NCBI GenBank assembly: GCA_963978905.1 | Contig: OZ022261.1 | Location: 30,501,686 to 30,565,685 of the forward strand | Length of the DNA stretch: 64,000 bases | Source of the DNA: Trichostrongylus colubriformis | Taxonomy: Eukaryota; Nematoda; Chromadorea; Rhabditida; Trichostrongylidae | Direction: 5' to 3' | Part shown: positions 60,601 through 64,000 of the stretch, one piece after another | How the letters are laid out: each line of letters begins with the position of its first letter | Position numbering within the stretch: position 1 is the stretch's first letter | The notes under the pieces: generated by a model | Databases searched by the model: none | Told to the model about the DNA's origin: nothing | What the model saw: only the letters and a program-made list of their open reading frames with translations | Position numbers and translations under genes: made by a program

Positions 60601-63264
60601 GGCTGCGTCACCTCTGCACTTCCACCCATGCCACACTGCCTTCTGCACCCATGCCACCCTGCCTCCTCCACCCATGCCACACTGCTTCGCTTGAAGGCTG
60701 CCATGCCCTGCCACTGGTTCTCGCACCAGCCGAGCCGCTCGCCGCGGGCGGCCACGCAATTCTCCGTCATAAGTGCACAAACCCCGCCTCCAAGAGTCAG
60801 CGTGCCATCTCAAATGGTGCCTCTTGACACATCATGTTTAATGGAAATGGGTAAAGAAATGCTTAAACAAATCAAAAGTAAATTAGTATTAGAAGTCTAA
60901 CTTTTTTAGTGTCTTCATCACCAATCCACCAGTTCCTGTCGGCTATCCAGGCTTCAATGAAATCAGAATGTCTTTTGTTCTGGTACAAATTCTTCATGAT
61001 AGTGATACTACTGTCATTACTAAATACGTGCACGCTCCAATATCACGCTTTTTAACATTTAGGATTCACCGTATCCGGCATCAAGCATTCAGCTGAATGT
61101 TTTCAAATCACGATTGGCATCTGCAAGTGGTGTTGATGAACGTCGTTTTGTCAAGGGATCTTCAGTTATTTTGTCGAAGAATACTTCACTAATTACACTC
61201 ACATTGCGGCCACCGTTTCGCATTACGCAGATGTCTAATAGCTACGTGAGTTTGATGTGCAACTGCGACTAAGGGTGGATGCGCCACGCACCAGCGCTTT
61301 CTTCCCACGCGCCTCGTGACTAGCACTGGAATGCTCATTTGCTCAACGTCTGTGTGCGTTGGGCATCCACTGGAGGTGTTCTACCAAAGCCAATTCCCAC
61401 TACATTTCAGGCAATACAAGCTATTCAAAGAGCTGTTGAAGACGGAAGTGGGTTTACTGCATACAATTCCGTTGCTGTTTTACAGTCCACCTTCGAGGTA
61501 ATCAAGAGAGGTCAGTTTCGGGATCATGCCATCAACGATTTACTAGTGTAGAATCGGAGCGTTACTTGGATATGCAGCAGAATCCATGTTCATCAAGGTT
61601 CTTAGAATCAATTGAATGCCGGTGTGACTTTCCCAAAACAACTTTCCAAGGTGAGCCGATTTTGAGTCAACCTCCAATCACGGCTCTGTCCTAGCCTGCA
61701 ATGCATTGAGTGGGGTAAATTGGTAGCCAGAGCGGATTCGATCCACCCCTAGGTGCAGTAGTCCCCACCACAGCCCCACCTTCCTCCAAGCCCATCGATC
61801 AGGTAGCGAGCGCATCCATTACTCATTCAACTGGACACTGACTGTTCTGGAGTGTGTATTCTCATGTCAGGATTTCGCACGACGACGAATAGCGTGCGAC
61901 GCAATTGTGCGAGCTTTCCGCGTCGCGGTAATTTGGTCTCAGAACGGTTACACGGTAGTGCTAGGGGCGCGATACGCAGCTGACTTGTTATCGCTTCGGG
62001 ACCCGACAACATGGCGCCTTCTGCTCGTCCGCATTGCTTCGCTTGCGACATGCCGCGGTGCGAAATCCTGACATAGGGGTACACACCCACTTTTCTGAGA
62101 AACTCAGCAATATTTTTGTTTTGCAGCCCTCAAAAATGACGGAAATGCAAGGAAAGTAATCATCACCATCGATCGATCGTATCAAACTGTTGTTGGCAAT
62201 GAATCAACTATTATGGCTGTCAAGTGGTGTGAATCGATTGCAATAATGTTGCGAGTGTCAACCTATCGTTTCAAAAACGCACGAATTTTCATGGGTATAC
62301 CTCATTCACTTTTTAAACCATTTCACGTTTGCCGGGACGAGAATCTTTACTGGACCTAATTGGTAGGAGTGGATAGGCAACATATCGTCCCGCCCCTTTG
62401 CACGCAGGGCGGAGATGACGAACTACAATACCGCTCACATTTTTTGAGAAATCGACGGTGGGCGACGGATTAAACGGCACAAACCGTCCCACCGTCATAA
62501 CTTCATTAAAAATGGTTAAAATGGGGAAAAATTAGAAGCATTAGATTCGCCTCGATGCGACAAATCCAGTGACCTATGAGATGTCGAAATACGATAAGTA
62601 GGTCATCAGCTTCTCGGTAAAAGCTGCAAAGATTTCTTTGATTTTACCCTCAGGCAAGACTCCGACCTGTTTCGGCTTGCATTCACATGTTCGATTGTTG
62701 CTTGCCCATGTTCTGCACAAACATCATTTTTTAGTGAGTCATTTTCAAGTTTCAGGATACTTTTCAGCACGAAATTGCCACGACATTTTCGAGAGTTTAT
62801 AAGCTCGTTTCGTCAGAACCAATGGACAAATTGAGAAGATAGCCCACCTATCACAGACTACTGGCTACGTAGTGCAAGATTACCTTGACTTCCAAATTAC
62901 AGGCGAGCGCATCTTCTGCGATGAAGCTTCAAACATCGGTAAACGGCGTACTTTGAACGCTGAATAACTTCCTTTCGCTTTCCTAAAATAACATTCTGAT
63001 CAATGAAAATCGCATGAGGTCTTTTGATACAACATCCTACACTTCCAGAAAATGAAAGCGGTCATCAAACAATGTCTGGAATCATGAATTTAAAAAGAGT
63101 GTTAATTGCACATGAAAGTATGAATGTGGACGTACATTAATTAATTTCAGACGAAACTTGTACTGATGTATTCAGTGTCAAAAATGCTGTTCATCGGTGT
63201 AACGATCATCTCACTGCGAGAGTTTTCAACTTTTATGACCGTTCTCGTATTCTTTTCAAGCATT
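30548..63264 (+). CDS. lov-1: Polycystin-1/LOV-1-like receptor, ectodomain, multi-exon, 3' incomplete
   Basis: Span of one gene traced from a signal-peptide exon to the right side of the window. Family: polycystin-1 proteins, large ciliary receptors that pair with polycystin-2 channels; LOV-1 in C. elegans acts in male sensory neurons (established knowledge). Seen here: about 1800 codons of extracellular region with REJ signatures ([17 protein letters not shown] at about 44570, [12 protein letters not shown] at 45597-45631, [16 protein letters not shown] at 48010-48057), followed by helical and beta-rich stalk. No PLAT domain or membrane-segment series is in the window. Most junctions agree in phase; gaps remain at 33.2-33.7, 39.1-39.9, 45.8-46.2, 59.3-60.9 and 62.3-62.9 kb. 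Orthology to lov-1 rather than another PKD1-like gene is inference. Confidence 0.7.
30802..30941 (+). CDS. LOV-1-like exon 2
   Basis: Acceptor ACACAAG; the 2-nt entry completes a Gly codon split from exon 1. Reads [14 protein letters not shown] and onward to a GTGAGT donor in phase 0. Contains two potential N-glycosylation sequons (NDT, NTS). Confidence 0.65.
31520..31693 (+). CDS. LOV-1-like exon 3
   Basis: Acceptor GTGTTTAG, 58 codons in phase 0 ([16 protein letters not shown] first, LYDGVPSE last), donor GTTAGT. Its frame joins exons 2 and 4 without a stop. Confidence 0.65.
32374..32541 (+). CDS. LOV-1-like exon 4
   Basis: Acceptor CGTTACAG, 56 codons in phase 0 ([15 protein letters not shown] at the start, with a CC pair in YSTCCHS), donor GTAAGC. 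Confidence 0.68.
32589..32942. repeat. MITE, GTGTA...TATG family, copy 1
   Basis: Intronic element whose tips (GTGTAGACCTATGTCGA and TCGACATAAGTCCACAC) are inverted; it has a close second copy at 40050-40406 in the same gene. No coding capacity of its own; the ORF across it is incidental. Confidence 0.65.
32988..33217 (+). CDS. LOV-1-like exon 5
   Basis: Acceptor CGCCTTCAG, entry phase 0 ([17 protein letters not shown]), 76 codons plus 2 nt, donor GTAAGT in phase 2. Three Cys, consistent with disulfide-bonded ectodomain. Confidence 0.65.
33262..33401 (+). CDS. LOV-1-like exons 6-7 (tentative)
   Basis: Two short pieces would carry the phase from exon 5 to exon 8: 33262-33316 and 33357-33401, separated by a 40-nt intron. 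Both donors (GTGCAT, GTGACT) are weak, so boundaries are provisional. Confidence 0.3.
33674..33720 (+). CDS. LOV-1-like exon 8
   Basis: Acceptor ACATTTCAG, reads [21 protein letters not shown] donor in phase 2. Only this frame is open through the exon. Confidence 0.6.
33807..33892 (+). CDS. LOV-1-like exon 9
   Basis: Acceptor CAATTTCAG with a 1-nt entry that completes exon 8's split Ile; reads [17 protein letters not shown] and on. Donor A/GTGAAC (phase 1); an alternative donor A/GTAGGT after 33943 keeps the same phase and would add 17 residues. Confidence 0.6.
34002..34126 (+). CDS. LOV-1-like exon 10
   Basis: Acceptor CTACTTTCAG, 2-nt entry, reads [20 protein letters not shown] then [15 protein letters not shown] to a GTAGGT donor in phase 0. 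Two N-glycosylation sequons. Confidence 0.65.
34204..34273 (+). CDS. LOV-1-like exon 11
   Basis: Acceptor GAGATTTCAG, reads [25 protein letters not shown] donor in phase 1. Confidence 0.65.
34374..34805 (+). repeat. Dispersed 400-bp inverted-end repeat, copy 4 (intronic)
   Basis: Left end ACCTTCGAGACACCAAAAGG, right end GGTGCCTTCAAA, body as in 23964-24345. It fills most of the intron between exons 11 and 12. Confidence 0.55.
34995..35127 (+). CDS. LOV-1-like exon 12
   Basis: Acceptor TTCACTTCAG with a 2-nt entry (Asp); reads [19 protein letters not shown] and on, donor GTTGGT in phase 2. Three sequons (NAT, NLT, NAT). Confidence 0.62.
35660..35877 (+). CDS. LOV-1-like exon 13
   Basis: Acceptor GGTTTTTAG, 1-nt entry; reads [17 protein letters not shown] and ends [14 protein letters not shown] before GTGAGC in phase 1. 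Confidence 0.66.
35878..37112. other. Intron 13
   Basis: 1.2-kb intron with a C-rich tract at 36178-36196 (CCCCCCTCCCCCCCC), which could form G-quadruplex on the other strand, and a small hairpin at 36510-36560 (GCGACGGCCGCG facing CGCGGCCATCGC). No further exon convincingly seen. Confidence 0.4.
37113..37337 (+). CDS. LOV-1-like exon 14
   Basis: Acceptor CCTCGCTAG, 2-nt entry; reads [20 protein letters not shown] and on to NRAMHEVFI. Donor GTAATA after 37337 (phase 1); a phase-0 alternative is GAG/GTCTTC after 37330, which would join exon 15 directly. Confidence 0.55.
37565..37989. mobile_element. Palindromic MITE with TTAA target duplication
   Basis: A 425-bp element with near-identical inverted arms of about 165 bp (AGGAATCGTCCACGGAAAAT at the left tip) flanked on each side by TTAA, the piggyBac-type target site. 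Because the arms mirror each other, both strands give near-identical peptides of about 45 residues in overlapping frames. No transposase. A diverged copy lies at 53341-53625. Confidence 0.75.
39146..39275 (+). CDS. LOV-1-like exon 15
   Basis: Acceptor CATTTCAACAG; reads [15 protein letters not shown] and ends [11 protein letters not shown], a PL.Y.W pattern typical of REJ/PKD-type beta domains. The donor is uncertain (G/GTTCGT, phase 1); this does not connect to exon 16 in phase. Confidence 0.55.
39587..39670 (+). CDS. LOV-1-like exon 16
   Basis: Acceptor CCGCTGTAG, 28 codons in the only open frame ([18 protein letters not shown]), strong GTAAGT donor. Entry and exit phases do not match exons 15 and 17 as drawn. 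Confidence 0.5.
39882..39949 (+). CDS. LOV-1-like exon 17
   Basis: Acceptor TGAACTTTCAG directly behind a solo end of the 400-bp repeat; reads [24 protein letters not shown] donor in phase 0, which matches exon 18. Confidence 0.5.
40050..40406. repeat. MITE, GTGTA...TATG family, copy 2
   Basis: About 355 bp, intronic, and clearly homologous over its length to 32589-32942 (shared GATAATGATGAGAT and CCGCGGCAAGT). The tips GTGTACAATTATGATGAATT and ...TTGTCATAAGTGTAC are inverted. Confidence 0.65.
41172..42075 (-). mobile_element. RTE-type retrotransposon fragment (3' RT part)
   Basis: The minus-strand frames 41770-42036 ([13 protein letters not shown], the catalytic motif, near 41965) and 41268-41672 ([20 protein letters not shown]) are the 3' half of an RT of a different subfamily from the copies at 18 and 54 kb. 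A frameshift separates them and the 5' part is absent. It lies in the intron between exons 17 and 18. Confidence 0.85.
42187..42450 (+). CDS. LOV-1-like exon 18
   Basis: Acceptor CTTACTTCAG, 88 codons in phase 0 ([19 protein letters not shown], later [17 protein letters not shown]), donor CAG/GTACTT. Likely part of the REJ-type beta-domain region. Confidence 0.68.
42499..43230. mobile_element. TA-flanked inverted-repeat DNA transposon, non-autonomous
   Basis: The tips CAGGGGTGCCAAAAAAAGTA (42499) and, at the right end, TTTTTTTAGCATCCCCTG are inverted copies, both flanked by TA. About 730 bp without a transposase frame. The interior (42890-43160) matches 50130-50370 inside a second element. 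The right end lies 31 bp before exon 19. Confidence 0.72.
43262..43567 (+). CDS. LOV-1-like exon 19
   Basis: Acceptor GCGAACAG, 102 codons in phase 0 ([19 protein letters not shown] first, [11 protein letters not shown] in the middle, [16 protein letters not shown] later), donor ACA/GTGAGT. The Y.W pattern fits a PKD/REJ-like strand. The frame is also open leftwards into the transposon end, where a second AG occurs at 43222-43223. Confidence 0.72.
43871..44280 (-). repeat. Dispersed 400-bp inverted-end repeat, copy 5 (intronic)
   Basis: Ends ATTAAAGGCACCGGTAGG and CCCGGTGTCTTGAA; body matches the other copies in reverse orientation. Confidence 0.58.
44509..44681 (+). CDS. LOV-1-like exon 20 (REJ)
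   Basis: Acceptor TAGCTTTCAG, phase 0; reads [19 protein letters not shown], then [16 protein letters not shown] and HQWECKN. The DAS.S.(N/D)P.D...(Y/H).W.C pattern is the hallmark of REJ modules of polycystin-1. Donor TC/GTCTTT in phase 2. Confidence 0.8.
44727..45014 (+). repeat. tRNA-derived SINE, copy 3 (intronic)
   Basis: Head GGGCGGAGGTGGTGTAGTG with a B-box-like GGGGATCGAATTCC at 44777; body shared with 5412-5733 and 7970-8232 in opposite orientation; tail ATCCTTTTATCA. Confidence 0.68.
45556..45633 (+). CDS. LOV-1-like exon 21 (REJ)
   Basis: Acceptor CCTATTCCAG, 1-nt entry; reads [19 protein letters not shown] and ILDQGM, the REJ strand that ends in a (L)xxGxTY/F motif. Donor AC/GTGCGT in phase 2. 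Confidence 0.7.
45684..45702 (+). CDS. LOV-1-like exon 22 (19-nt micro-exon)
   Basis: Acceptor CAATCTTTAG, 19 nt coding TFNFTDT with the split Thr, strong GTAAGT donor. It completes the REJ motif begun in exon 21 (GM-TFNFT). Phase fits on both sides with exon 21 and phase 0 exit. Confidence 0.55.
45796..45824 (+). CDS. LOV-1-like exon 23 (tentative)
   Basis: Acceptor CATTTTCTCAG, 29 nt (DKVSTKDHA), donor AG/GTGAGT. Entry fits exon 22, but the exit phase 2 does not match exon 24; an acceptor 7 nt further right would match but is weak. Confidence 0.35.
46246..46393 (+). CDS. LOV-1-like exon 24 (REJ)
   Basis: Acceptor CAAATTCAG, 2-nt entry; reads [20 protein letters not shown] then [20 protein letters not shown]. 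Three frames are open here; this one has natural codon choice and joins exon 25 in phase (AA/G Lys, donor GTAGCC). Confidence 0.7.
46493..46625 (+). CDS. LOV-1-like exon 25 (REJ)
   Basis: Acceptor GCTACCGCAG, 1-nt entry; reads [18 protein letters not shown], then [15 protein letters not shown], the REJ module linker (PP..G). Donor GAG/GTATAC in phase 0. Confidence 0.78.
47159..47232 (+). repeat. tRNA-like pol III module (plus)
   Basis: TAGCTCAACGGTAGTGA (A-box-like) and a diverged B-box (GTTTGCTCCCCG), followed by the shared tail at 47240. Degenerate. Confidence 0.5.
47455..47535 (-). repeat. tRNA-like pol III module (minus)
   Basis: On the minus strand TGACTCAGTGGTAGCGACC (A-box-like) and GATTCGCAGGTCC (B-box-like, diverged), then the same tail as the partner module. 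Confidence 0.5.
47953..48142 (+). CDS. LOV-1-like exon 26 (REJ core)
   Basis: Acceptor ATACTTACAG, phase 0; reads [20 protein letters not shown], then [17 protein letters not shown] and RLYLPA. The G..AL.T.F....GW.DEDLPL.Y.F...LP.G pattern is the strongest REJ match in the window. Donor GTAGGA in phase 1. Confidence 0.85.
48220..48399 (+). CDS. LOV-1-like exon 27
   Basis: Acceptor GCTCTTTTCAG, 2-nt entry; reads [20 protein letters not shown] and on (DLFHSCSM), continuing the REJ strand order, then [17 protein letters not shown]. Donor GTAACT in phase 1. Confidence 0.75.
49020..49179 (+). CDS. LOV-1-like exon 28
   Basis: Acceptor CCTTTTGTAG, 2-nt entry; reads [19 protein letters not shown], then [11 protein letters not shown], predicted helical. 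Donor AG/GTATTC in phase 2. Confidence 0.7.
49356..50454. mobile_element. TA-flanked inverted-repeat element related to 42499-43230
   Basis: Left tip CAGGACATGACAAAAAAG (49356) and right tip ATTGGCACACCCTG (50454) are partly inverted and flanked by TA. The interior 50130-50370 matches the interior of the element at 42499. A segment near 49680-49715 is shared with 24440-24490, so older repeats are nested inside. Boundaries are less certain than for the 42499 copy. Confidence 0.45.
50717..50909 (+). CDS. LOV-1-like exon 29
   Basis: Acceptor AATACACTCAG, 1-nt entry; reads [18 protein letters not shown] and [17 protein letters not shown] (helical), then [11 protein letters not shown], a furin-type RTKR sequence at 50862-50873. 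Donor GAG/GTAGCG in phase 0. Confidence 0.7.
50910..52012. other. Intron 29
   Basis: About 1.1 kb with no recognised element; short open frames at 50971-51180 and 51588-51860 lack splice support or motifs. Confidence 0.4.
52013..52156 (+). CDS. LOV-1-like exon 30
   Basis: Acceptor TATTGCTTTAG, 48 codons in phase 0 ([19 protein letters not shown], then [12 protein letters not shown]), helical. Donor GTATAT. Confidence 0.72.
52172..52568 (-). repeat. Dispersed 400-bp inverted-end repeat, copy 6 (intronic)
   Basis: Ends CCTCAAAGGCATCGTGAGG and CTTCCGGTGTCTTCAAG; fills the intron between exons 30 and 31. Confidence 0.58.
52602..52700 (+). CDS. LOV-1-like exon 31
   Basis: Acceptor AAATGTTTCAG, 33 codons in phase 0 ([17 protein letters not shown]), donor GTGTGT. 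Confidence 0.68.
53341..53625. repeat. Diverged copy of the TTAA palindromic element
   Basis: GGCAAATACAACATAAATAT (53563) and the adjacent ATCTCAGCCGAATTCACATT match the arm of 37565-37989. The ends are eroded and no TTAA pair is preserved. Confidence 0.5.
54302..55057 (-). pseudogene. RTE copy 2 reverse transcriptase fragment
   Basis: 251 codons equivalent to the first half of the copy 1 RT, with nearly identical protein sequence, breaking immediately after FADDIV. The FIDLKKAF(N) motif carries Asn where copy 1 has Asp. The linker with [15 protein letters not shown] is in the frame 54870-55364. Confidence 0.88.
55476..55694 (-). repeat. Gypsy 3' LTR
   Basis: On the minus strand it starts TGTTACATCCCCG right after a purine run (AGAAGGGAGA, polypurine tract) and ends CCGCACA. 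It contains TATATAAGG (55588-55597) and AATAAA (55541-55546), as expected for U3 and R. No matching 5' LTR in the window. Confidence 0.75.
56205..56792 (-). pseudogene. Gypsy integrase
   Basis: 195 codons: CASCQ of the zinc-binding region (residues 25-29), then catalytic D56 (HADFAGP), D110 (VTDNGTQF) and E146 (GQVERF), giving the D-x(35)-E spacing of retroviral-type integrases. The upstream zinc-finger His pair (DLHHGNPG) is in another frame around 56800-56830. Core residues are intact, but the element as a whole is dead. Confidence 0.88.
56862..57496 (-). pseudogene. Gypsy RNase H region
   Basis: The frame 57239-57496 has [15 protein letters not shown] and [14 protein letters not shown]; after a frameshift the frame 56862-57368 continues [13 protein letters not shown] and [10 protein letters not shown], the standard Ty3/gypsy RNase H series. 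Confidence 0.85.
57726..58217 (-). pseudogene. RTE copy 2 endonuclease fragment
   Basis: 163 codons aligned with copy 1 ([36 protein letters not shown]). 5' truncated: the LTETRRH region is missing. The GDFN of copy 1 is GDIN here. Confidence 0.85.
58377..58577 (+). CDS. LOV-1-like exon 32
   Basis: Acceptor TGAGCATTTCAG, 67 codons in phase 0 ([17 protein letters not shown], then [16 protein letters not shown]), donor TAC/GTGAGT. A GTAACC and a later CAG inside could mimic an intron, but the frame runs straight through, so I keep one exon. Likely the GAIN-like beta region. Confidence 0.7.
59145..59252 (+). CDS. LOV-1-like exon 33
   Basis: Acceptor CGCACTTTTCAG, 36 codons in phase 0 ([18 protein letters not shown], then [11 protein letters not shown]), donor GTAAGC. 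Beta-strand pattern. Confidence 0.7.
59253..60909. other. Unresolved intron/exon interval
   Basis: At least one exon must lie here, because exon 33 leaves in phase 0 and exon 34 enters in phase 2. A candidate is 60244-60412 ([19 protein letters not shown]), open and protein-like but without a clean acceptor or donor. The rest includes the MITE at 60514-60781. Confidence 0.35.
60514..60781. repeat. MITE, GTGTA...TATG family, with internal 23-bp tandem repeat
   Basis: Tips GTGTGTGCACTTATGACGG and CCGTCATAAGTGCACAA are inverted. Inside, three 23-bp units around CACCCATGCCAC start near 60624, 60647 and 60670. Confidence 0.65.
60910..61027 (+). CDS. LOV-1-like exon 34
   Basis: Acceptor ACTTTTTTAG, 1-nt entry; reads [20 protein letters not shown], then [13 protein letters not shown]. 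Donor GTGCAC in phase 0. Confidence 0.62.
61063..61245 (+). CDS. LOV-1-like exon 35
   Basis: Acceptor TAACATTTAG, 61 codons in phase 0 ([18 protein letters not shown], then [13 protein letters not shown]), donor GTGAGT. Confidence 0.68.
61411..61510 (+). CDS. LOV-1-like exon 36
   Basis: Acceptor CTACATTTCAG, phase 0; reads [19 protein letters not shown], then [10 protein letters not shown]. Donor G/GTCAGT in phase 1 joins exon 37 exactly. Confidence 0.66.
61854..62084. repeat. MITE, GTGTA...TATG family, copy 4 (intronic)
   Basis: Tips GTGTATTCTCATGTCAGGAT and ATCCTGACATAGGGGTACAC are inverted; 230 bp, non-coding. Confidence 0.68.
62127..62294 (+). CDS. LOV-1-like exon 37
   Basis: Acceptor TTGTTTTGCAG, 2-nt entry; reads [18 protein letters not shown], then [19 protein letters not shown]. 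Donor G/GTATAC in phase 1; a weaker stop at GTGTCA after 62254 is possible. Confidence 0.6.
62654..62733 (+). CDS. LOV-1-like exon 38 (frame uncertain)
   Basis: Acceptor TTTTACCCTCAG and donor GTGAGT are good, but two frames are open: one joins exon 37 ([16 protein letters not shown]), the other ([16 protein letters not shown]) joins the next exon. I cannot decide. Confidence 0.4.
62756..62794 (+). CDS. LOV-1-like exon 39 (tentative)
   Basis: Acceptor CAAGTTTCAG; in the phase-1 frame it reads [12 protein letters not shown] to a weak GTTTAT donor. The N-C-H-D-I-F pattern resembles TCTDVF of exon 41. Confidence 0.35.
62903..62938 (+). CDS. LOV-1-like exon 40
   Basis: Acceptor CCAAATTACAG, 2-nt entry; reads [11 protein letters not shown], donor G/GTAAAC in phase 1, in phase with exon 41. 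Confidence 0.5.
63151..63264 (+). CDS. LOV-1-like exon 41
   Basis: Acceptor TTAATTTCAG, 2-nt entry; reads [18 protein letters not shown], then [15 protein letters not shown]. Donor T/GTCAGC in phase 1. Cys-rich. Confidence 0.58.
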
Positions 63265-63307
63265 GTCAGCTCCAGCGCCGCTTGCTGACCTCCTAATTGC
63301 TCTGCAG

Positions 63308-63412
63308 CACTCAGCACAGATGAGGTCGCCTGTGCCTCGCGGTATCATCACATCAAATCAATGCACACTACTGACCTTCGAAATCGCTTACTACTCTTAC
63401 TCAGCGATCCCC
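63308..63412 (+). CDS. LOV-1-like exon 42 (tentative, right boundary unknown)
   Basis: After a 43-nt intron (acceptor GCTCTGCAG) the phase-1 frame reads LSTDEVACASRYHHIKSM. The C.S..HH.KSM pattern could be a degenerate GPS core, but this is weak. The frame runs into the inverted repeat at 63413 and stays open to 63648; the true end is unclear. Confidence 0.35.
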
Positions 63413-64000
63413 CCACTCTCCTTCTTTTCAGGGAACTGGAGGGTCAGTTCCTTCGAACCCAAGGAACTGGTCCGCAGTTTTCCTTTGATAACCAGTCGGA
63501 AGGACGCAGTAGCATTCAACTGATCACGAACACACGTTTGCAAACATTGCATGCACCAGAGGATTCGACCCCCTACGAATCATCACTTCATGAGTGCCCG
63601 CGAACAGCGGTAACTCGGCCTGCGCCATCCGATCAGTTGATGAGGTGACTCTGTTTCCGAGTCTAGTGATAACGGACTGAGTGTGTTAGCAATCTGGAAA
63701 CTGTCACAGTTGATTTCAATACGAAGATTTCAGTACGAAGACTGACTCGTTAGAACAAGTGCGCTGCGCAATTATCACGTAAGCTTTTCCACATCATTGT
63801 ATTTCTGGTATCAATGCACACAATACAGAAATTATTCATAAATGATAAATACACATACTAGAAATTCTTAATCACCGATCTATGGTGAACTGTTAAAAGT
63901 CCAAGACATGCAACACACTGAGAATTTATTTGCACAAGAAATTCTTCACAAAAACTGCGGACCAGCTGGCCCTCCAGTTCCCTGAAAAGAAGGAGAGTGG
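63413..64000. repeat. Inverted duplication at the right edge
   Basis: The segment 63413-63482 (CCACTCTCCTTCTTTTCAGG and onward) is present as an inverted copy at 63951-64000, which lacks about 20 nt. The copied part has the look of a splice acceptor (TTCTTTTCAG/GG). The arms enclose about 470 bp; the right copy may continue past the window. Confidence 0.8.

Noticed and set aside
1..64000. CRISPR array, rRNA, operon-like gene clusters
   Set aside because: No regularly spaced direct repeats, no rRNA-like conserved segments and no prokaryotic gene organisation.

Overview
This window looks like a repeat-rich intergenic-to-genic stretch of a nematode chromosome, most likely a clade V strongylid (hookworm-like) worm. 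The evidence is small exons (mostly 50-300 nt), acceptors of the TTTTCAG / TTTTTAG type, GT(A/G)AGT-like donors, RTE-type non-LTR retrotransposons, a Ty3/gypsy fragment, a Tc3-like transposon, and one long multi-exon gene that I recognise as a polycystin-1/LOV-1-like receptor. There are no bacterial operons, rRNA genes or CRISPR arrays. The species assignment is inference.

Left part (1 to about 30.4 kb): no complete gene could be assembled. It holds isolated exon-like open segments (190-340, about 1790-1971, 6848-7025, 26412-26549, about 27265-27486, 29485-29577), a decayed Tc3-like transposon with long inverted termini and TA target duplication (8471-10049), tRNA-derived SINEs, foldback elements with an internal tRNA-like module, palindromic MITEs, and a nearly complete but frameshifted RTE retrotransposon on the minus strand (about 17958-20745).

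Right part (30.5-64 kb): one large plus-strand gene starts at 30548 with a signal peptide and is still open at the right edge. I trace about 40 exons from splice sites and reading-phase continuity. Exons near 44.5-48.4 kb carry diagnostic REJ (receptor for egg jelly) signatures of polycystin-1 proteins, so this is the large extracellular part of a PKD1/LOV-1-type receptor; PLAT and membrane segments would lie beyond the window. The longest unbroken chain (46246-59252, ten exons) keeps phase at every junction. Three places do not close in phase (39.1-39.9 kb, 45.8-46.2 kb, 59.3-60.9 kb) and are marked as uncertain.

The introns of this gene are loaded with mobile DNA: an RTE 3' fragment (41.2-42.1 kb), a TA-flanked inverted-repeat element ending 31 bp before an exon (42499-43230), a TTAA-flanked palindromic element (37565-37989), several MITEs, a foldback/tRNA-like element (about 46.97-47.75 kb), and, in one 5.7-kb intron, a second RTE copy split by a 5'-truncated Ty3/gypsy element whose LTR is recognisable (53.64-58.28 kb).
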